From contig MPNO01000056.1 in the NCBI GenBank assembly GCA_002239065.1, forward strand, positions 1 through 32,238: a stretch of DNA of 32,238 nucleotides. Reading direction: 5' to 3'. Source of the DNA: Defluviicoccus sp. bin129. Its GTDB lineage: Bacteria > Pseudomonadota > Alphaproteobacteria > MPNO01. Positions 7,152 through 15,488 of this stretch are shown one piece after another. The position numbers were made by a program, and so were the translations under genes. Position 1 is the first letter of the stretch, and each line of letters opens with the position of its first letter. The notes under the pieces are model-generated. The model did not search any database and was not told the origin of the DNA. It saw only the letters and a list, made by a program, of their open reading frames with translations.

Positions 7152-8270
7152 TCACGAATTCGGGGCCGCGATCAGCACCATGAACGCGTAGCCCTTGACC
7201 TGCTCCGGCCGGCCCCGGTCCAGGACGATCTTGAAATGGTGGATGCCCCGCAGCAGCACGAACTGCCCCGACCGGGCGAACAGCGTCGTCGGTCGCGCGC
7301 ACCAGCCGGCGAGCGCGGAGAGTTTTTCCGGGACGACGAGATTTTCGGCGCGCAAGCCTTCGACGAAGGTTTTCCACAGCTGCGGACGGTCCAGCCAGTA
7401 GCCCGGGTCCTTGGCCACCCGCTCCTTCGCCAGGACACCCAGGCCCAGCGTCGGACCCAGCCCGCCCGACAACACGTCGAGATGGACCCCCAGGCTGACA
7501 AAACCGCCCCGCTCCTCGAAGCGCGAAATAGCCGAAGCGACGGTCGCGCCCGGCCCCGTCCAGCCGGCGCGTTCCAGAAACGAGGCGATGTCGCTGAAAT
7601 TCCCGAATCCCGCTATCGCGAGCCGGATCGCCCGTTCCCGCGACGGGAACGCCCCGAAGGAATCGATGCGCGTTCCCGGCGGCTGGGCCAGATACACGCG
7701 CTCGGCAGAGCGCTTCTCGGCGCCGTCCGGGCGCCAGCCGAGGGCGGCGACCAGCGCGTCGAGAACGACGCCGACATCGCCGACCTGCCCGGCGCTTCCC
7801 ACGATCGGCCGTTCCGCCGGCCGCAGGAAAATTCCCGGCTCCGGCCGTGCATCGCCCGCCGCCGGTCCGATATCGTATTCGAGCATCATCTTGCGGCCGA
7901 TCACCTGACGGAGAGGCGTTCGGTCGGGCTCGGTTTCCCGCAATATCCGCGCAATCCCCGCCGCCGACGGATCGGCCTCCCCGGACCGCGCCCTGTCCTC
8001 GAAATACATCGCCGGCCCCGTCCCGCCGACCAGCGAAATGCCGAGATCCGCGCGCGGCCGCCTGTCGTGCAGCGGCAGTTCGAAACCGAAAGGGAACGCG
8101 GCCATCGTCGCCGGCAGATGCCGCGCGGGTTCGAGAAGCGCGTCCCATTCCCGGTCCCCGACGAGGGCCGGCGCGATGAAACTTCGGAGCCGTCCCAGCA
8201 ATTCGGCCAGGGAGTCCGCTTCGGCGGCGAGCCGCTCCTGGGTGACGGCCAGACCTTCCTCGAAATCCAT
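7152..8270 (-). CDS. Uncharacterised protein of the NHLP/TOMM cluster
   Basis: A 372-aa soluble protein with no signal peptide or membrane helix. I do not recognise the family with confidence. It starts 9 nt after the YcaO stop, with GAGG 7 nt before its ATG, so it is almost certainly translated with YcaO. Visible segments include a helical N-terminus (residues 1-55), a middle part with FPFGFELPLHDRRPRADLG and KMMLEYDIGP, and a C-terminal half with GPTLGLGVLAKERVAKDPGYW and HHFKIVLDRGRPEQVKGYAF. It lacks Cys pairs, a P-loop and Rossmann glycine motifs. A role as a tailoring enzyme or substrate-binding partner of the cyclodehydratase is inferred from position only. Confidence 0.7.
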   Translation of the reverse strand: MDFEEGLAVTQERLAAEADSLAELLGRLRSFIAPALVGDREWDALLEPARHLPATMAAFPFGFELPLHDRRPRADLGISLVGGTGPAMYFEDRARSGEADPSAAGIARILRETEPDRTPLRQVIGRKMMLEYDIGPAAGDARPEPGIFLRPAERPIVGSAGQVGDVGVVLDALVAALGWRPDGAEKRSAERVYLAQPPGTRIDSFGAFPSRERAIRLAIAGFGNFSDIASFLERAGWTGPGATVASAISRFEERGGFVSLGVHLDVLSGGLGPTLGLGVLAKERVAKDPGYWLDRPQLWKTFVEGLRAENLVVPEKLSALAGWCARPTTLFARSGQFVLLRGIHHFKIVLDRGRPEQVKGYAFMVLIAAPNS

Positions 8271-8279
8271 CGGAAATCC

Positions 8280-9464
8280 TCACGCGATGACTGGAACCGG
8301 GTTGAGATCGGCTTCCGCGAGCGGGCTGTCGCGCCAGCCCATCCCGACCGGCACGTCGTACAGGCGGCCCGGCGCGAAGCGTTCCCAGAAATGGCGCATC
8401 CCCGGCACGATGACGCGCACCACCGGCATGCCGATATCCGGCCTGGTCTGGTCGAGCACCAGAAATTCCATGTCCCTGGCCTCGACCAGCGCGCGGCACC
8501 GCTCGACCGCGTCGCGCGCATCCGCCGTATCGGGGACCGGATAGTCGGCCCCGCCGCGCGACTCCGCGCCGGCCGCGGGCGCCAGCCAGGGATGGTCCGC
8601 CAGCTTCGCCGTCTTCCACCACCGCAAGGCCAGCGGATCGTCGATCGCCGGACCCGAAGCCCCGCCACCCTGCCGCGGCAGCCAGGTCAGGCACTGGTTC
8701 AGCTCGCACACCGCGCGCAGGGCCGCGATGCGCGCATCTTCATGCGCTCCGGCGCCGTAGATGATGTCCTCGGTTTCGCCGCCGGTCTTGCGCGAGACGG
8801 CGACGAAGGCCGGAATGCCGAGATCGGCGGTCACATCCAGCGCCCACATGTCGCGCCCGCGGCGCCGGTAGTAGCCCGCCGCCGAGGCGAGATAGTCGTC
8901 GCCGAAGCTCTCCAGGTCGACGCCGGGCGCGGCCAGCCGATTGTACCACCATATGGCGAAGGCATCGCGTTCGACCAGTTCGAAGAAGCCTTGCAGGATC
9001 GCCTCTTCCAGAGTGTTGCCCGCCGCACAGCCGTTCGTATCGGCGATGAGATCGGCGCCGCCCCTTTGCTCGGCCGGCGTGCTGTAGAGCATCGATGTCG
9101 GAAGGTAGCAATGGCGGTTCCGGGTCAGCGACCACACCGGCGACCAGTCGATTGCGGCGTCGGGGTCGAGGCGGGCCGGTACGATGTTGTAGGGGTGGCC
9201 CTTCGCGTTGATGGCTTCCGCGTCTTCCAGCTGGCGCTCGCTGAACAGCTGGACGTCGTTTGGATGAATCGCCGCCGCATCGCCGTCCGCAGCGAAATCG
9301 GAATACCGTTTCAGGCTGCGGATCTCGTCGCCGTGAAAGGCGCCGGAATAGCGCTCGATCGCCTCGCACAGGGCGCTGGCCTCGGACTGCTCCCTCGTGC
9401 TGCCCTTGCCGGCGCTCTTGCTGCGCAGGCTGCGCCGCAACGAGCCGAGTGTCCGGCTTCGCAA
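8280..9464 (-). CDS. YcaO domain of the azoline-forming cyclodehydratase (split by an amber codon)
   Basis: This is the ATP-dependent cyclodehydratase that activates the peptide amide for Cys cyclisation. The YcaO ATP-binding features are present: SAGKGSTREQSEASALCEAI continuing into ERYSG, LQGFFELVERDAFAIWWYN and a C-terminal Pro-rich tail NPVPVIA, expected to reach the active site. The reading frame is continuous with the E1-like gene upstream except for one TAG at 9498-9500. The residues after the TAG (LHVYWAGTNYGLRSRTLGSL) are normal linker-to-YcaO sequence. The only conventional start before the domain is TTG 9464, which drops 11 of those residues and has no clear ribosome-binding site. 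So this is either a read-through product, a weakly initiated separate protein, or a broken gene. The next gene follows after 9 nt. Confidence 0.82.
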   Translation of the reverse strand: MRSRTLGSLRRSLRSKSAGKGSTREQSEASALCEAIERYSGAFHGDEIRSLKRYSDFAADGDAAAIHPNDVQLFSERQLEDAEAINAKGHPYNIVPARLDPDAAIDWSPVWSLTRNRHCYLPTSMLYSTPAEQRGGADLIADTNGCAAGNTLEEAILQGFFELVERDAFAIWWYNRLAAPGVDLESFGDDYLASAAGYYRRRGRDMWALDVTADLGIPAFVAVSRKTGGETEDIIYGAGAHEDARIAALRAVCELNQCLTWLPRQGGGASGPAIDDPLALRWWKTAKLADHPWLAPAAGAESRGGADYPVPDTADARDAVERCRALVEARDMEFLVLDQTRPDIGMPVVRVIVPGMRHFWERFAPGRLYDVPVGMGWRDSPLAEADLNPVPVIA

Positions 9465-9497
9465 TCCGTAGTTGGTGCCCGCCCAGTAGACGTGGAG

Positions 9498-10625
9498 CTA
9501 GGAATCGGCCTCTTCGGTGGTGCGCGCGACCCAGGTCACGACGCCGCTGACCGGGCTCACCAGATGGCGGTAGCGGGCCAGCGTCTCTTCCGGCGAGACC
9601 GATCGCACGCCGCCGCTGTTGCCGACGCTTGTCGGGCTCTGCCGCAGTCGAATTGGAACCGGCGGCCGGTCGGCGCGGTACAGCGCCGCGTCGCCGCAGG
9701 CGAAGCATTGCGGCCGGCGCATCACCGGGTGATGGTGGGTCCCGAGCCTGCCGACATCCAGCGAGATCGCCTGCGCATGAAGCGGCGCGGCGTCTCCCAG
9801 AACCAGCCATTTTGCGATTTCGGCCGCGACCAGCCCGTAGACCGCGTCGAGCACGGCCGGCTCGACGGCGCCGGCCCGGAAGGCCGCCTCGTCGCCGGCA
9901 AGGTTGCGCAGGAAGTTGTGGACCTCCCGGTGGCTGCGCAGGCGATAGGCGAGACAGGCCCAGCACGCCCCCTGTTCCGCCGGCCGGAAGACCGGGCCGA
10001 ACAGCGGTTGCAGGCCCCTGGGCCTGACCGGCACCCAGGGCAGGCCCGACTCGATGTGGCGCCGGTTGATGGCGTCGCAACGCTCATCGAGGTAGTCGGC
10101 GCAGACGACCGCGGACAGGGTGGGGTCCGCGCGGTCCGTCGCGACGCCCATGACTCCGAGCCGCCGGGCGAGATGTCCGTCGTCGCCGTCGACCGCCACC
10201 TTCGCCGCCGCCAGGCGTCGCTCGGCCCAGCGTGGCGAGGCGCCGAGCGCGGACCAGTAGGCCGCCCTGCCCCGGTCCATCGAATGTTCGCCGGAAACCG
10301 CGTAGCCCCGGGAGGCCAGCGCCGCGAGCGCCGTGCGGATGCCGGCGGCGCTGTGCGCGCCGTCGAGGGCGGTGGCGATGTCGTCCTGCGGGCGGCCGTC
10401 GAGCAGCGGCAGCAGATCGCGGTAGATCGGCCCGCGCAGCAAGGTATTGAAGGATTCGGAAACCAGCAGGGTCTGCCGCTCGTCGACGCAATGGAAATCG
10501 AGATGCGGGGCAAGCGCCGGCCGTTCGATCGGATCGCGGTCTTCGGCCGACACCCTCGTCAGTATCCCCTGCGGCGACCGGGGCCGCGGCGCCGGATTGC
10601 CGTCCGGTCGCGATCCGTCAGACAT
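9498..10625 (-). CDS. TOMM cyclodehydratase E1-like / leader-binding protein (partner of YcaO)
   Basis: 375 aa to the TAG at 9498-9500. Residues about 45-112 form the winged-helix precursor-recognition region (HLDFHCVDERQTLLVSESFN and the segment to YAVSGEH). The ThiF/E1-like part follows (GVMGVATDRADPTLSAVVCADYL). Two CxxC pairs, C221/C224 (GACWACLAYR) and C307/C310 (QCFACGD), fit the structural zinc site. The end, GGVRSVSPEETLARYRHLVSPVSGVV, is the usual linker into a fused YcaO domain. It binds the NHLP leader and presents the core to YcaO. With the YcaO part the ORF would encode about 781 residues, the size of a normal fused enzyme. ATG 10625 follows the alkB-glnE-like gene by 66 nt. Confidence 0.88.
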   Translation of the reverse strand: MSDGSRPDGNPAPRPRSPQGILTRVSAEDRDPIERPALAPHLDFHCVDERQTLLVSESFNTLLRGPIYRDLLPLLDGRPQDDIATALDGAHSAAGIRTALAALASRGYAVSGEHSMDRGRAAYWSALGASPRWAERRLAAAKVAVDGDDGHLARRLGVMGVATDRADPTLSAVVCADYLDERCDAINRRHIESGLPWVPVRPRGLQPLFGPVFRPAEQGACWACLAYRLRSHREVHNFLRNLAGDEAAFRAGAVEPAVLDAVYGLVAAEIAKWLVLGDAAPLHAQAISLDVGRLGTHHHPVMRRPQCFACGDAALYRADRPPVPIRLRQSPTSVGNSGGVRSVSPEETLARYRHLVSPVSGVVTWVARTTEEADS

Positions 10626-10691
10626 TCCGCCCAGCCTCGGCAGATCGCCGGCGCCCGGCGCACAACCCGCTCTCTCCCGGCAGAACCAGGC

Positions 10692-13145
10692 TCAGACCGG
10701 ATCGTCCGGCGCGGGACCGCACTCGTCTACCGTCGTTCCGCAATCCGCCGTCTCACCCAGGGTGCCGATTCGCGCCGCGGCAAGCGCCGCCGTTGCGCCG
10801 AGAGCGGCGTTCAGCGCATCGAAATCCTCCCGGCCGCACGCCCGCGCCAGCGCTGCCCTGACCCCTGAGGCCAGGGTCTCGACCGAATCGCCTTCATCCA
10901 CGACCAGCCGCAGGGCGCCCCGAAGGTTGCGCCACAGCGTCGCGGCTTCTGCCAGCTCCTCCGCCGCGCCGTCGTCGATCCGGCCCTGTGCGGCGGCGGC
11001 CCGGAAGACCGAAGCGGCGGCGGGTGCCGGATCGTCCCGGGCGTCATCGCCGAGGAGAAGTTGCAACGACCGTGCCGCGCGCTCGACATGCTGGACGCCG
11101 CCGCGCATGTCGTCCAGCGAGGACAGGCCGGGCTCGGCCGCTGCATCGCCCGACTCGCGCAATTCGGCGATCGCGGTGTCGCGCGCGGCGCTTGCGCTCA
11201 GGGCCTCGCGCCGCGCTTCCTCGAAACGCTGCCCGATTCCGGCCCCGCCGTACTCGAAGATGCAGCGCGCCCGGGTCAGGTCCAGGAGTTCGCCGGCTGT
11301 CGCGGCGGTGTGGAAATGTTCCGAGAAATCGGCGAGCGACCGCACGGCGCGTCCCTTGCCGCCGCGCGGGACCGGCGCGAACAGCAGGCTGTCCCGCGAC
11401 AGCTCTCCGAGCGCATCGCGGAAACGCCGGCACAGGCCGTCATGGGCGCCGGCCGGATCCCCGTCATGGACGAACAGGATGTCGAGCGCCACGCCGGGCG
11501 CCGCTTCGCGGCTCGCCAGATCGCCCAGCACCGCCGCTGCCACCCCGCCATGCCGGTCGCCGAATTCCTCGGCGACCGCCGAGAGAACGGCGGCGATCGA
11601 GGCTTCGGCCAGGTTGGACAGGGCGATTCCCGCCTCGACCGGGGACAGGTTCCCGCGCAGGGTGTGCACGCCGATCTGGAACGCCTTGTCGTTGGACCAG
11701 CCGCGCACCGTCTCGACCGCGTCGCGGGCGTCCTGGACGGGAATTTCGGCGATCCGCTCGTTCATTTCCGCAACGCCGAGCTCGCGCGTCCAGTACAGGC
11801 GCGTCAGGCCCCGGCGGGCGGTCGCCTCGGTCTCCGGGTCCGGTCCGAACCCCCTGGGCAGGTCGAGATCGGTGAACTCCCGGTCCTGCAGGCCGTCGAG
11901 CAGTTCCGGGTTGCGCTCGATCCGCTTGGCGAGGCGCGGCGCGGCACCGTAAATCTCGACGATCGCGTCGAACGCTTCGGGACGCGCGGCCGAGATCGGG
12001 CTGTCATAGGCGCTCCAGTCGTCGATCTCGGGATAGAACTGCGCGCGCCACCGGTCGACCAGCGGGTCCATGGTCTCGAACCACTTGCGCGGACGCACGA
12101 CCAGGTTGAACATTTTGGCGTAGCTGCCCGGGAGTTGCGGCGATTCGTCGGCGCCGCAATTCTGCAGCAGGGGATATTGCCGGCTCGCAACGGCGTGGTG
12201 ATCCGGGTGCCGCTGCATGTTGTAGAACATCCAGTTGCTGAACTTGTAGTTGGCGTTCCACGAATGCCGGGGCCGGACCTTCTCGAACCGGCCGTTGGGC
12301 AGGCGGATTCGGCGCAGCCCGTAATGCTGCATGTAGTTGCTGATCTTCATCGAGCAGACGACGCCGAGGCACAGGACCGCGTAGGCCAGCACTGCCCAGG
12401 GGCCGCCCCACCACAGGATCAGCCCGTACCAGAACGCGGTTTCGATGCCGTAGCGCCAGAACGGGTTGCCGTAATGCCAGATCGGCAGGCGGCGGCGCGC
12501 CAGGCGTTCCCGGACGACCCGCCACGAGCCGGTCAGGTTGCTCGCGACCTCGCGTGGAAAATAGTTCCAGAAGCTCTGGCCCCTGGGCGCGGAGCCCACG
12601 TCCAGCGGCGTGCCGACCAGGGCGTGGTGGATGTAGACATGCTCGGTCGCGTATTGCGGGTAGGAAGCCGACGCCAGCAGAAACTCGCCCAGCCGCCGCT
12701 CCCAGGCCGCGCGCCGGTGGATCAGCTCGTGGCCGACGATGAAGACCGCCTGGGCCTCGCCGGTGAGCACCACGGCCAGCAATACGCACTCCCAGACCGC
12801 GAACTGACCGGAGCCCAGGATCTGCCACAGGCCGAACACAAATATCGGCGGCCAGAGCAAGGCCCACAACCAGACCGGCAGGTTGTGCCAGAACAACCGT
12901 CCTTCCGGCGTCCCGGCGGGGTCCATGTTTCGCTCGTCGTCGCCGATGGCGATGTCCAGCGGGCCGGCGAGCATGAAAAAGGCGAACGGCGCTGCGATCC
13001 ACCAGCCGCCGTGGATCAGGGCGAGGACAATCAGCGGAAAGATCGCCAGCGGCAGGAAGTGCGGCAGGGCGCCGCCGAAGGAAGGCTCGACGGTCCTTGC
13101 GGTCGCCGGGTTCGGGCCGTCCGGCAGGGCAATGTTCTCTGCCAT
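10692..13145 (-). CDS. AlkB-type membrane di-iron hydroxylase fused to a GlnE-like adenylyltransferase module
   Basis: An 817-aa protein. Residues about 25-380 are a membrane non-haem di-iron monooxygenase. Hydrophobic helices near 28-60, 88-110, 118-138 and 235-265 surround the histidine boxes HELIH (139-143), EHVYIHH (168-174), NYMQHYGLRR (270-279) and QRHPDHHA (311-318), all as in alkane 1-monooxygenase. Residues about 390-800 match the C-terminal half of GlnE: VEIYGAAPRLAKRIERNPEL, FQIGVHTLRGNLSPVEAG, LGDLASREAAPGVALDILF, LDLTRARCIF and DMRGGVQHVERAARSLQLL. In GlnE the fourth segment reads GSDLDL-x-F. Here the first catalytic Asp is replaced (VALDI), so the module is probably inactive as a transferase. 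ATG 13145 has GGGAG about 8 nt upstream. It heads the operon with the cyclodehydratase. It may hydroxylate the peptide or a lipid, and the GlnE-like part may bind or regulate. Confidence 0.85.
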   Translation of the reverse strand: MAENIALPDGPNPATARTVEPSFGGALPHFLPLAIFPLIVLALIHGGWWIAAPFAFFMLAGPLDIAIGDDERNMDPAGTPEGRLFWHNLPVWLWALLWPPIFVFGLWQILGSGQFAVWECVLLAVVLTGEAQAVFIVGHELIHRRAAWERRLGEFLLASASYPQYATEHVYIHHALVGTPLDVGSAPRGQSFWNYFPREVASNLTGSWRVVRERLARRRLPIWHYGNPFWRYGIETAFWYGLILWWGGPWAVLAYAVLCLGVVCSMKISNYMQHYGLRRIRLPNGRFEKVRPRHSWNANYKFSNWMFYNMQRHPDHHAVASRQYPLLQNCGADESPQLPGSYAKMFNLVVRPRKWFETMDPLVDRWRAQFYPEIDDWSAYDSPISAARPEAFDAIVEIYGAAPRLAKRIERNPELLDGLQDREFTDLDLPRGFGPDPETEATARRGLTRLYWTRELGVAEMNERIAEIPVQDARDAVETVRGWSNDKAFQIGVHTLRGNLSPVEAGIALSNLAEASIAAVLSAVAEEFGDRHGGVAAAVLGDLASREAAPGVALDILFVHDGDPAGAHDGLCRRFRDALGELSRDSLLFAPVPRGGKGRAVRSLADFSEHFHTAATAGELLDLTRARCIFEYGGAGIGQRFEEARREALSASAARDTAIAELRESGDAAAEPGLSSLDDMRGGVQHVERAARSLQLLLGDDARDDPAPAAASVFRAAAAQGRIDDGAAEELAEAATLWRNLRGALRLVVDEGDSVETLASGVRAALARACGREDFDALNAALGATAALAAARIGTLGETADCGTTVDECGPAPDDPV

Positions 13146-13315
13146 TGCGCTTCTCCCGTCTCCTTCGGTCCGCGCGCGCTTCGCCGTGCCTACATTCCGC
13201 GGCCGATTTCGACAAGAAAATTTCGTTCGATCACCGACATGTTGCCCGATGCGGGCTGGACCGGGCCGCGATCTGCCGTTCCCCGGATAGTACGGAAGCC
13301 GCGACCGCCCCGGCG

Positions 13316-14467
13316 TTACCAGAGCCGCGCCGTCGCCAGCCGCGCGCCTTCGGCCATCGCCTCGAACTTGGCCCAGATCACCGTCGGGTGCACCTCGGTG
13401 TGGTAGCAGGCCTGCGACGAGAAGCCGCAATCGCCGCCCGCCAGCACGTTCTCCCGCCCGACCCGCTCGGCGTAGCGCACCAGCCGTTCGGCGATCAGCT
13501 CCGGGTGTTCGACGATGTTGCTGGCGTGGGTGATGACGCCCGGGATCAGCGCCTTGCCTTCGGCCAGCTCGATGTCTTCCCAGATGTGGTACTCGTGCTC
13601 GTGGCGCGGGTTCGCCGCCTCGAAGGAATAGCTGCCCGCGTCGATGTCGAGCATGTACTTGCACACCGCGTCCATCGGCGCCTCGTGGATGCGCGGCCCC
13701 TCGTTGATGCCGTAGCAGGTGTGATAGCGGACCCGGTCCTCGGGGATGCCGCGCAGCGCGTGGTTGAGGGCCTCCACGTAAAGCCGCGACTTGCGGTCCT
13801 TGCCGGCGTCGTCGAGCGCGGGGTCGACCAGGATGTCGCAGAGGAACGGATCGTCGATCTGCAGCAGGAAGCCGGCATCCACGATGGCGAGGTACTCGGT
13901 CCGCATCGCCTCGGCCACCGCCCCGGCATATTCCTCCTCGGTGGCGTAGTGGGCGTTGTAGCCGACGCCGGCGGGCGATATCGCCGGCACGAAGGCGTCG
14001 TGGACAGAGACGCCCGAGAGCGCCGCCTTGAGGTTGTCGAGGTCGCGGGCGAGCGCCGCCTCCCCCTTGTAGGAGACCGGGCCGACGCAGTACATCGGCG
14101 CCATCTTGACGATCGCCCCGCCCATCATGACGCGGGCGAAATACTCGGCGTAGTATTCCGGGAACGCCGCGGTCTCGGCCGCGAACAGGTTGTATTTCTC
14201 GTCCCGCCGGGGCTCGAAGCCCTCGATCCGCTCCTCGACGTAAGCGAAGAAGCCGGTCTTCGACATCTCGCCGTCGGTCACCACATCGATGCCGAGATCC
14301 GCCTGGCGCCTGACGATGTCGGCCACGCCTTCGCGGATCTTCCCCCGGTAGTCGTCCTCGTCATGGGGCTCGCCCTCGTGCCTGGCCTTCATCGCGTCCA
14401 GCACCTCGGCGGTGCGCGGCAGGCTGCCGACATGGGTGGTCAGAATCCGGTCCTTGTGTCCCTGCAT
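13316..14467 (-). CDS. MetE C-terminal-like (UROD/MetE superfamily) methyltransferase
   Basis: A 383-aa protein matching the catalytic C-terminal barrel of cobalamin-independent methionine synthase, without the N-terminal half found in full MetE (about 750 aa). Visible zinc/thiol ligands are YHTCYG near residue 235 and GGDCGFSS near 350, equivalent to the His-x-Cys and distant Cys of MetE. The N-terminus ILTTHVGSLPRT and DIVRRQADLGIDVVTDGEM are typical of the family. Relatives transfer methyl or alkyl groups to thiols (core-MetE, epoxyalkane:CoM transferase-like), so methionine synthesis is not certain. The start ATG 14467 has GAGGGG 8 nt upstream. It is the last gene of the minus-strand run 13316-18748. 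Confidence 0.8.
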   Translation of the reverse strand: MQGHKDRILTTHVGSLPRTAEVLDAMKARHEGEPHDEDDYRGKIREGVADIVRRQADLGIDVVTDGEMSKTGFFAYVEERIEGFEPRRDEKYNLFAAETAAFPEYYAEYFARVMMGGAIVKMAPMYCVGPVSYKGEAALARDLDNLKAALSGVSVHDAFVPAISPAGVGYNAHYATEEEYAGAVAEAMRTEYLAIVDAGFLLQIDDPFLCDILVDPALDDAGKDRKSRLYVEALNHALRGIPEDRVRYHTCYGINEGPRIHEAPMDAVCKYMLDIDAGSYSFEAANPRHEHEYHIWEDIELAEGKALIPGVITHASNIVEHPELIAERLVRYAERVGRENVLAGGDCGFSSQACYHTEVHPTVIWAKFEAMAEGARLATARLW

Positions 14468-14558
14468 GGCGCATCCCCTCGCGGATCGGTTCGGATCGCT
14501 TCGTCCGCCGGATTGTATGCGGAACCCGGCATGCCGCGACACCCGCCGGCGGCGCCGC

Positions 14559-15488
14559 TCACGCGGGCTTTTCGGTTTTCGGCCTGCGCGAGGATGCGGT
14601 GACGCCGCCGACGATCAGCGCCGCGCCGATCACGTGGTAGGCGCTCAGGGTTTCGCCGAGGAAGGGCACGCTGATGGCCGCCGAAAACACCGGCACCAGA
14701 TACATGTAGAACCCGGCGCGGGACGGCCCGAGCCGGGCGATGGCGAGGTTCCAGCCCAGGATCGCCACCACCGAGGGGAAGACCGCGACGAAGACCAGCG
14801 AGACCACCGCCCTGGTGCTGGCCGGGGGAAGCCCCTCCTGGATCACTTCCGCGACGAAGAACGGCACGTGGAACAGCGCGCCCGCCGCGCAGACCATCGT
14901 CAGCAGGGTCAGGGTGTGAATTTCGCGCGGCATCAGCCGCGCCGCGACGCCGTAGCCCGCGAGGCACAGATTGCACAGCAGCAGCACCGCGTCGCCGCGG
15001 TTGAAGTCGAGTCCCAGCAGCACCGCGGGATCGCCGCGCGCGATCATGTAGAGCAGCCCGACGACGGCGAGGACGACACCGAAGACCTGCCGCCCGGTGG
15101 TCCGCTCGCCGAGCACGATCCAGGCGAGGACCAGGATCAGCACCGGCAGCGAGGTCTGGATCACCCCGCCATTGATCGCCGTGGTGTAGTTGAGCGCGAC
15201 ATAGGTGATGCCGGCGCCCATCAGCGGCATCAGGAAGCCGAGCAGGCAGAGCAGCTTCCAGTGCCGTTGCAGCAGAACCCGGTCGCGCCGGATCAGGTGC
15301 CAGGCGAAGGGCAGGAGGACCAGCGCGCCGACCGTCCAGCGGGTGAATCCCAGCGTGTAGGGCGCGACCTCGCCCACCGCCCAGCGCCCGATCACGTAGT
15401 TGAGGGCGAAGATCAGCGCGGACTGCGCCATCAGCACATGGGCGACGCCCTCGCCGGCGAGGAACGCGGTCTTGGGGCGGTCGGTCAT
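14559..15488 (-). CDS. EamA/DMT-superfamily permease
   Basis: A 309-aa inner-membrane protein with ten predicted helices in two EamA repeats. The first half includes LIFALNYVIGRWAVG and GGVIQTSLPVLILVLAWIVL, and the second includes VFPSVVAILGWNLAIARLGP and YMYLVPVFSAAISVPFLGET, all characteristic of drug/metabolite transporters. The end is basic and cytoplasmic (RRPKTEK). Its ATG overlaps the stop of the MFS gene in an ATGA, so the two permeases are translationally coupled. Substrate unknown. Confidence 0.88.
   Translation of the reverse strand: MTDRPKTAFLAGEGVAHVLMAQSALIFALNYVIGRWAVGEVAPYTLGFTRWTVGALVLLPFAWHLIRRDRVLLQRHWKLLCLLGFLMPLMGAGITYVALNYTTAINGGVIQTSLPVLILVLAWIVLGERTTGRQVFGVVLAVVGLLYMIARGDPAVLLGLDFNRGDAVLLLCNLCLAGYGVAARLMPREIHTLTLLTMVCAAGALFHVPFFVAEVIQEGLPPASTRAVVSLVFVAVFPSVVAILGWNLAIARLGPSRAGFYMYLVPVFSAAISVPFLGETLSAYHVIGAALIVGGVTASSRRPKTEKPA

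Noticed and set aside
9498..9500. Pyrrolysine or selenocysteine recoding at the TAG
   Set aside because: Selenocysteine uses TGA, and pyrrolysine systems are not expected in this lineage. No downstream recoding hairpin was recognised. Ordinary suppression or mutation is more likely.
7236..10868. Very long open frame on the plus strand across the cyclodehydratase/YcaO region
   Set aside because: It is antisense to well-supported genes and its protein is Arg/Pro/Gly-rich with no family motif, which is expected from GC-rich codon bias.
10692..13664. Longer start for the AlkB-GlnE-like gene, extending beyond 13145
   Set aside because: The extra residues are Arg/Gly-rich, run antisense into the neighbouring gene and lack similarity. 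ATG 13145 has a good ribosome-binding site.
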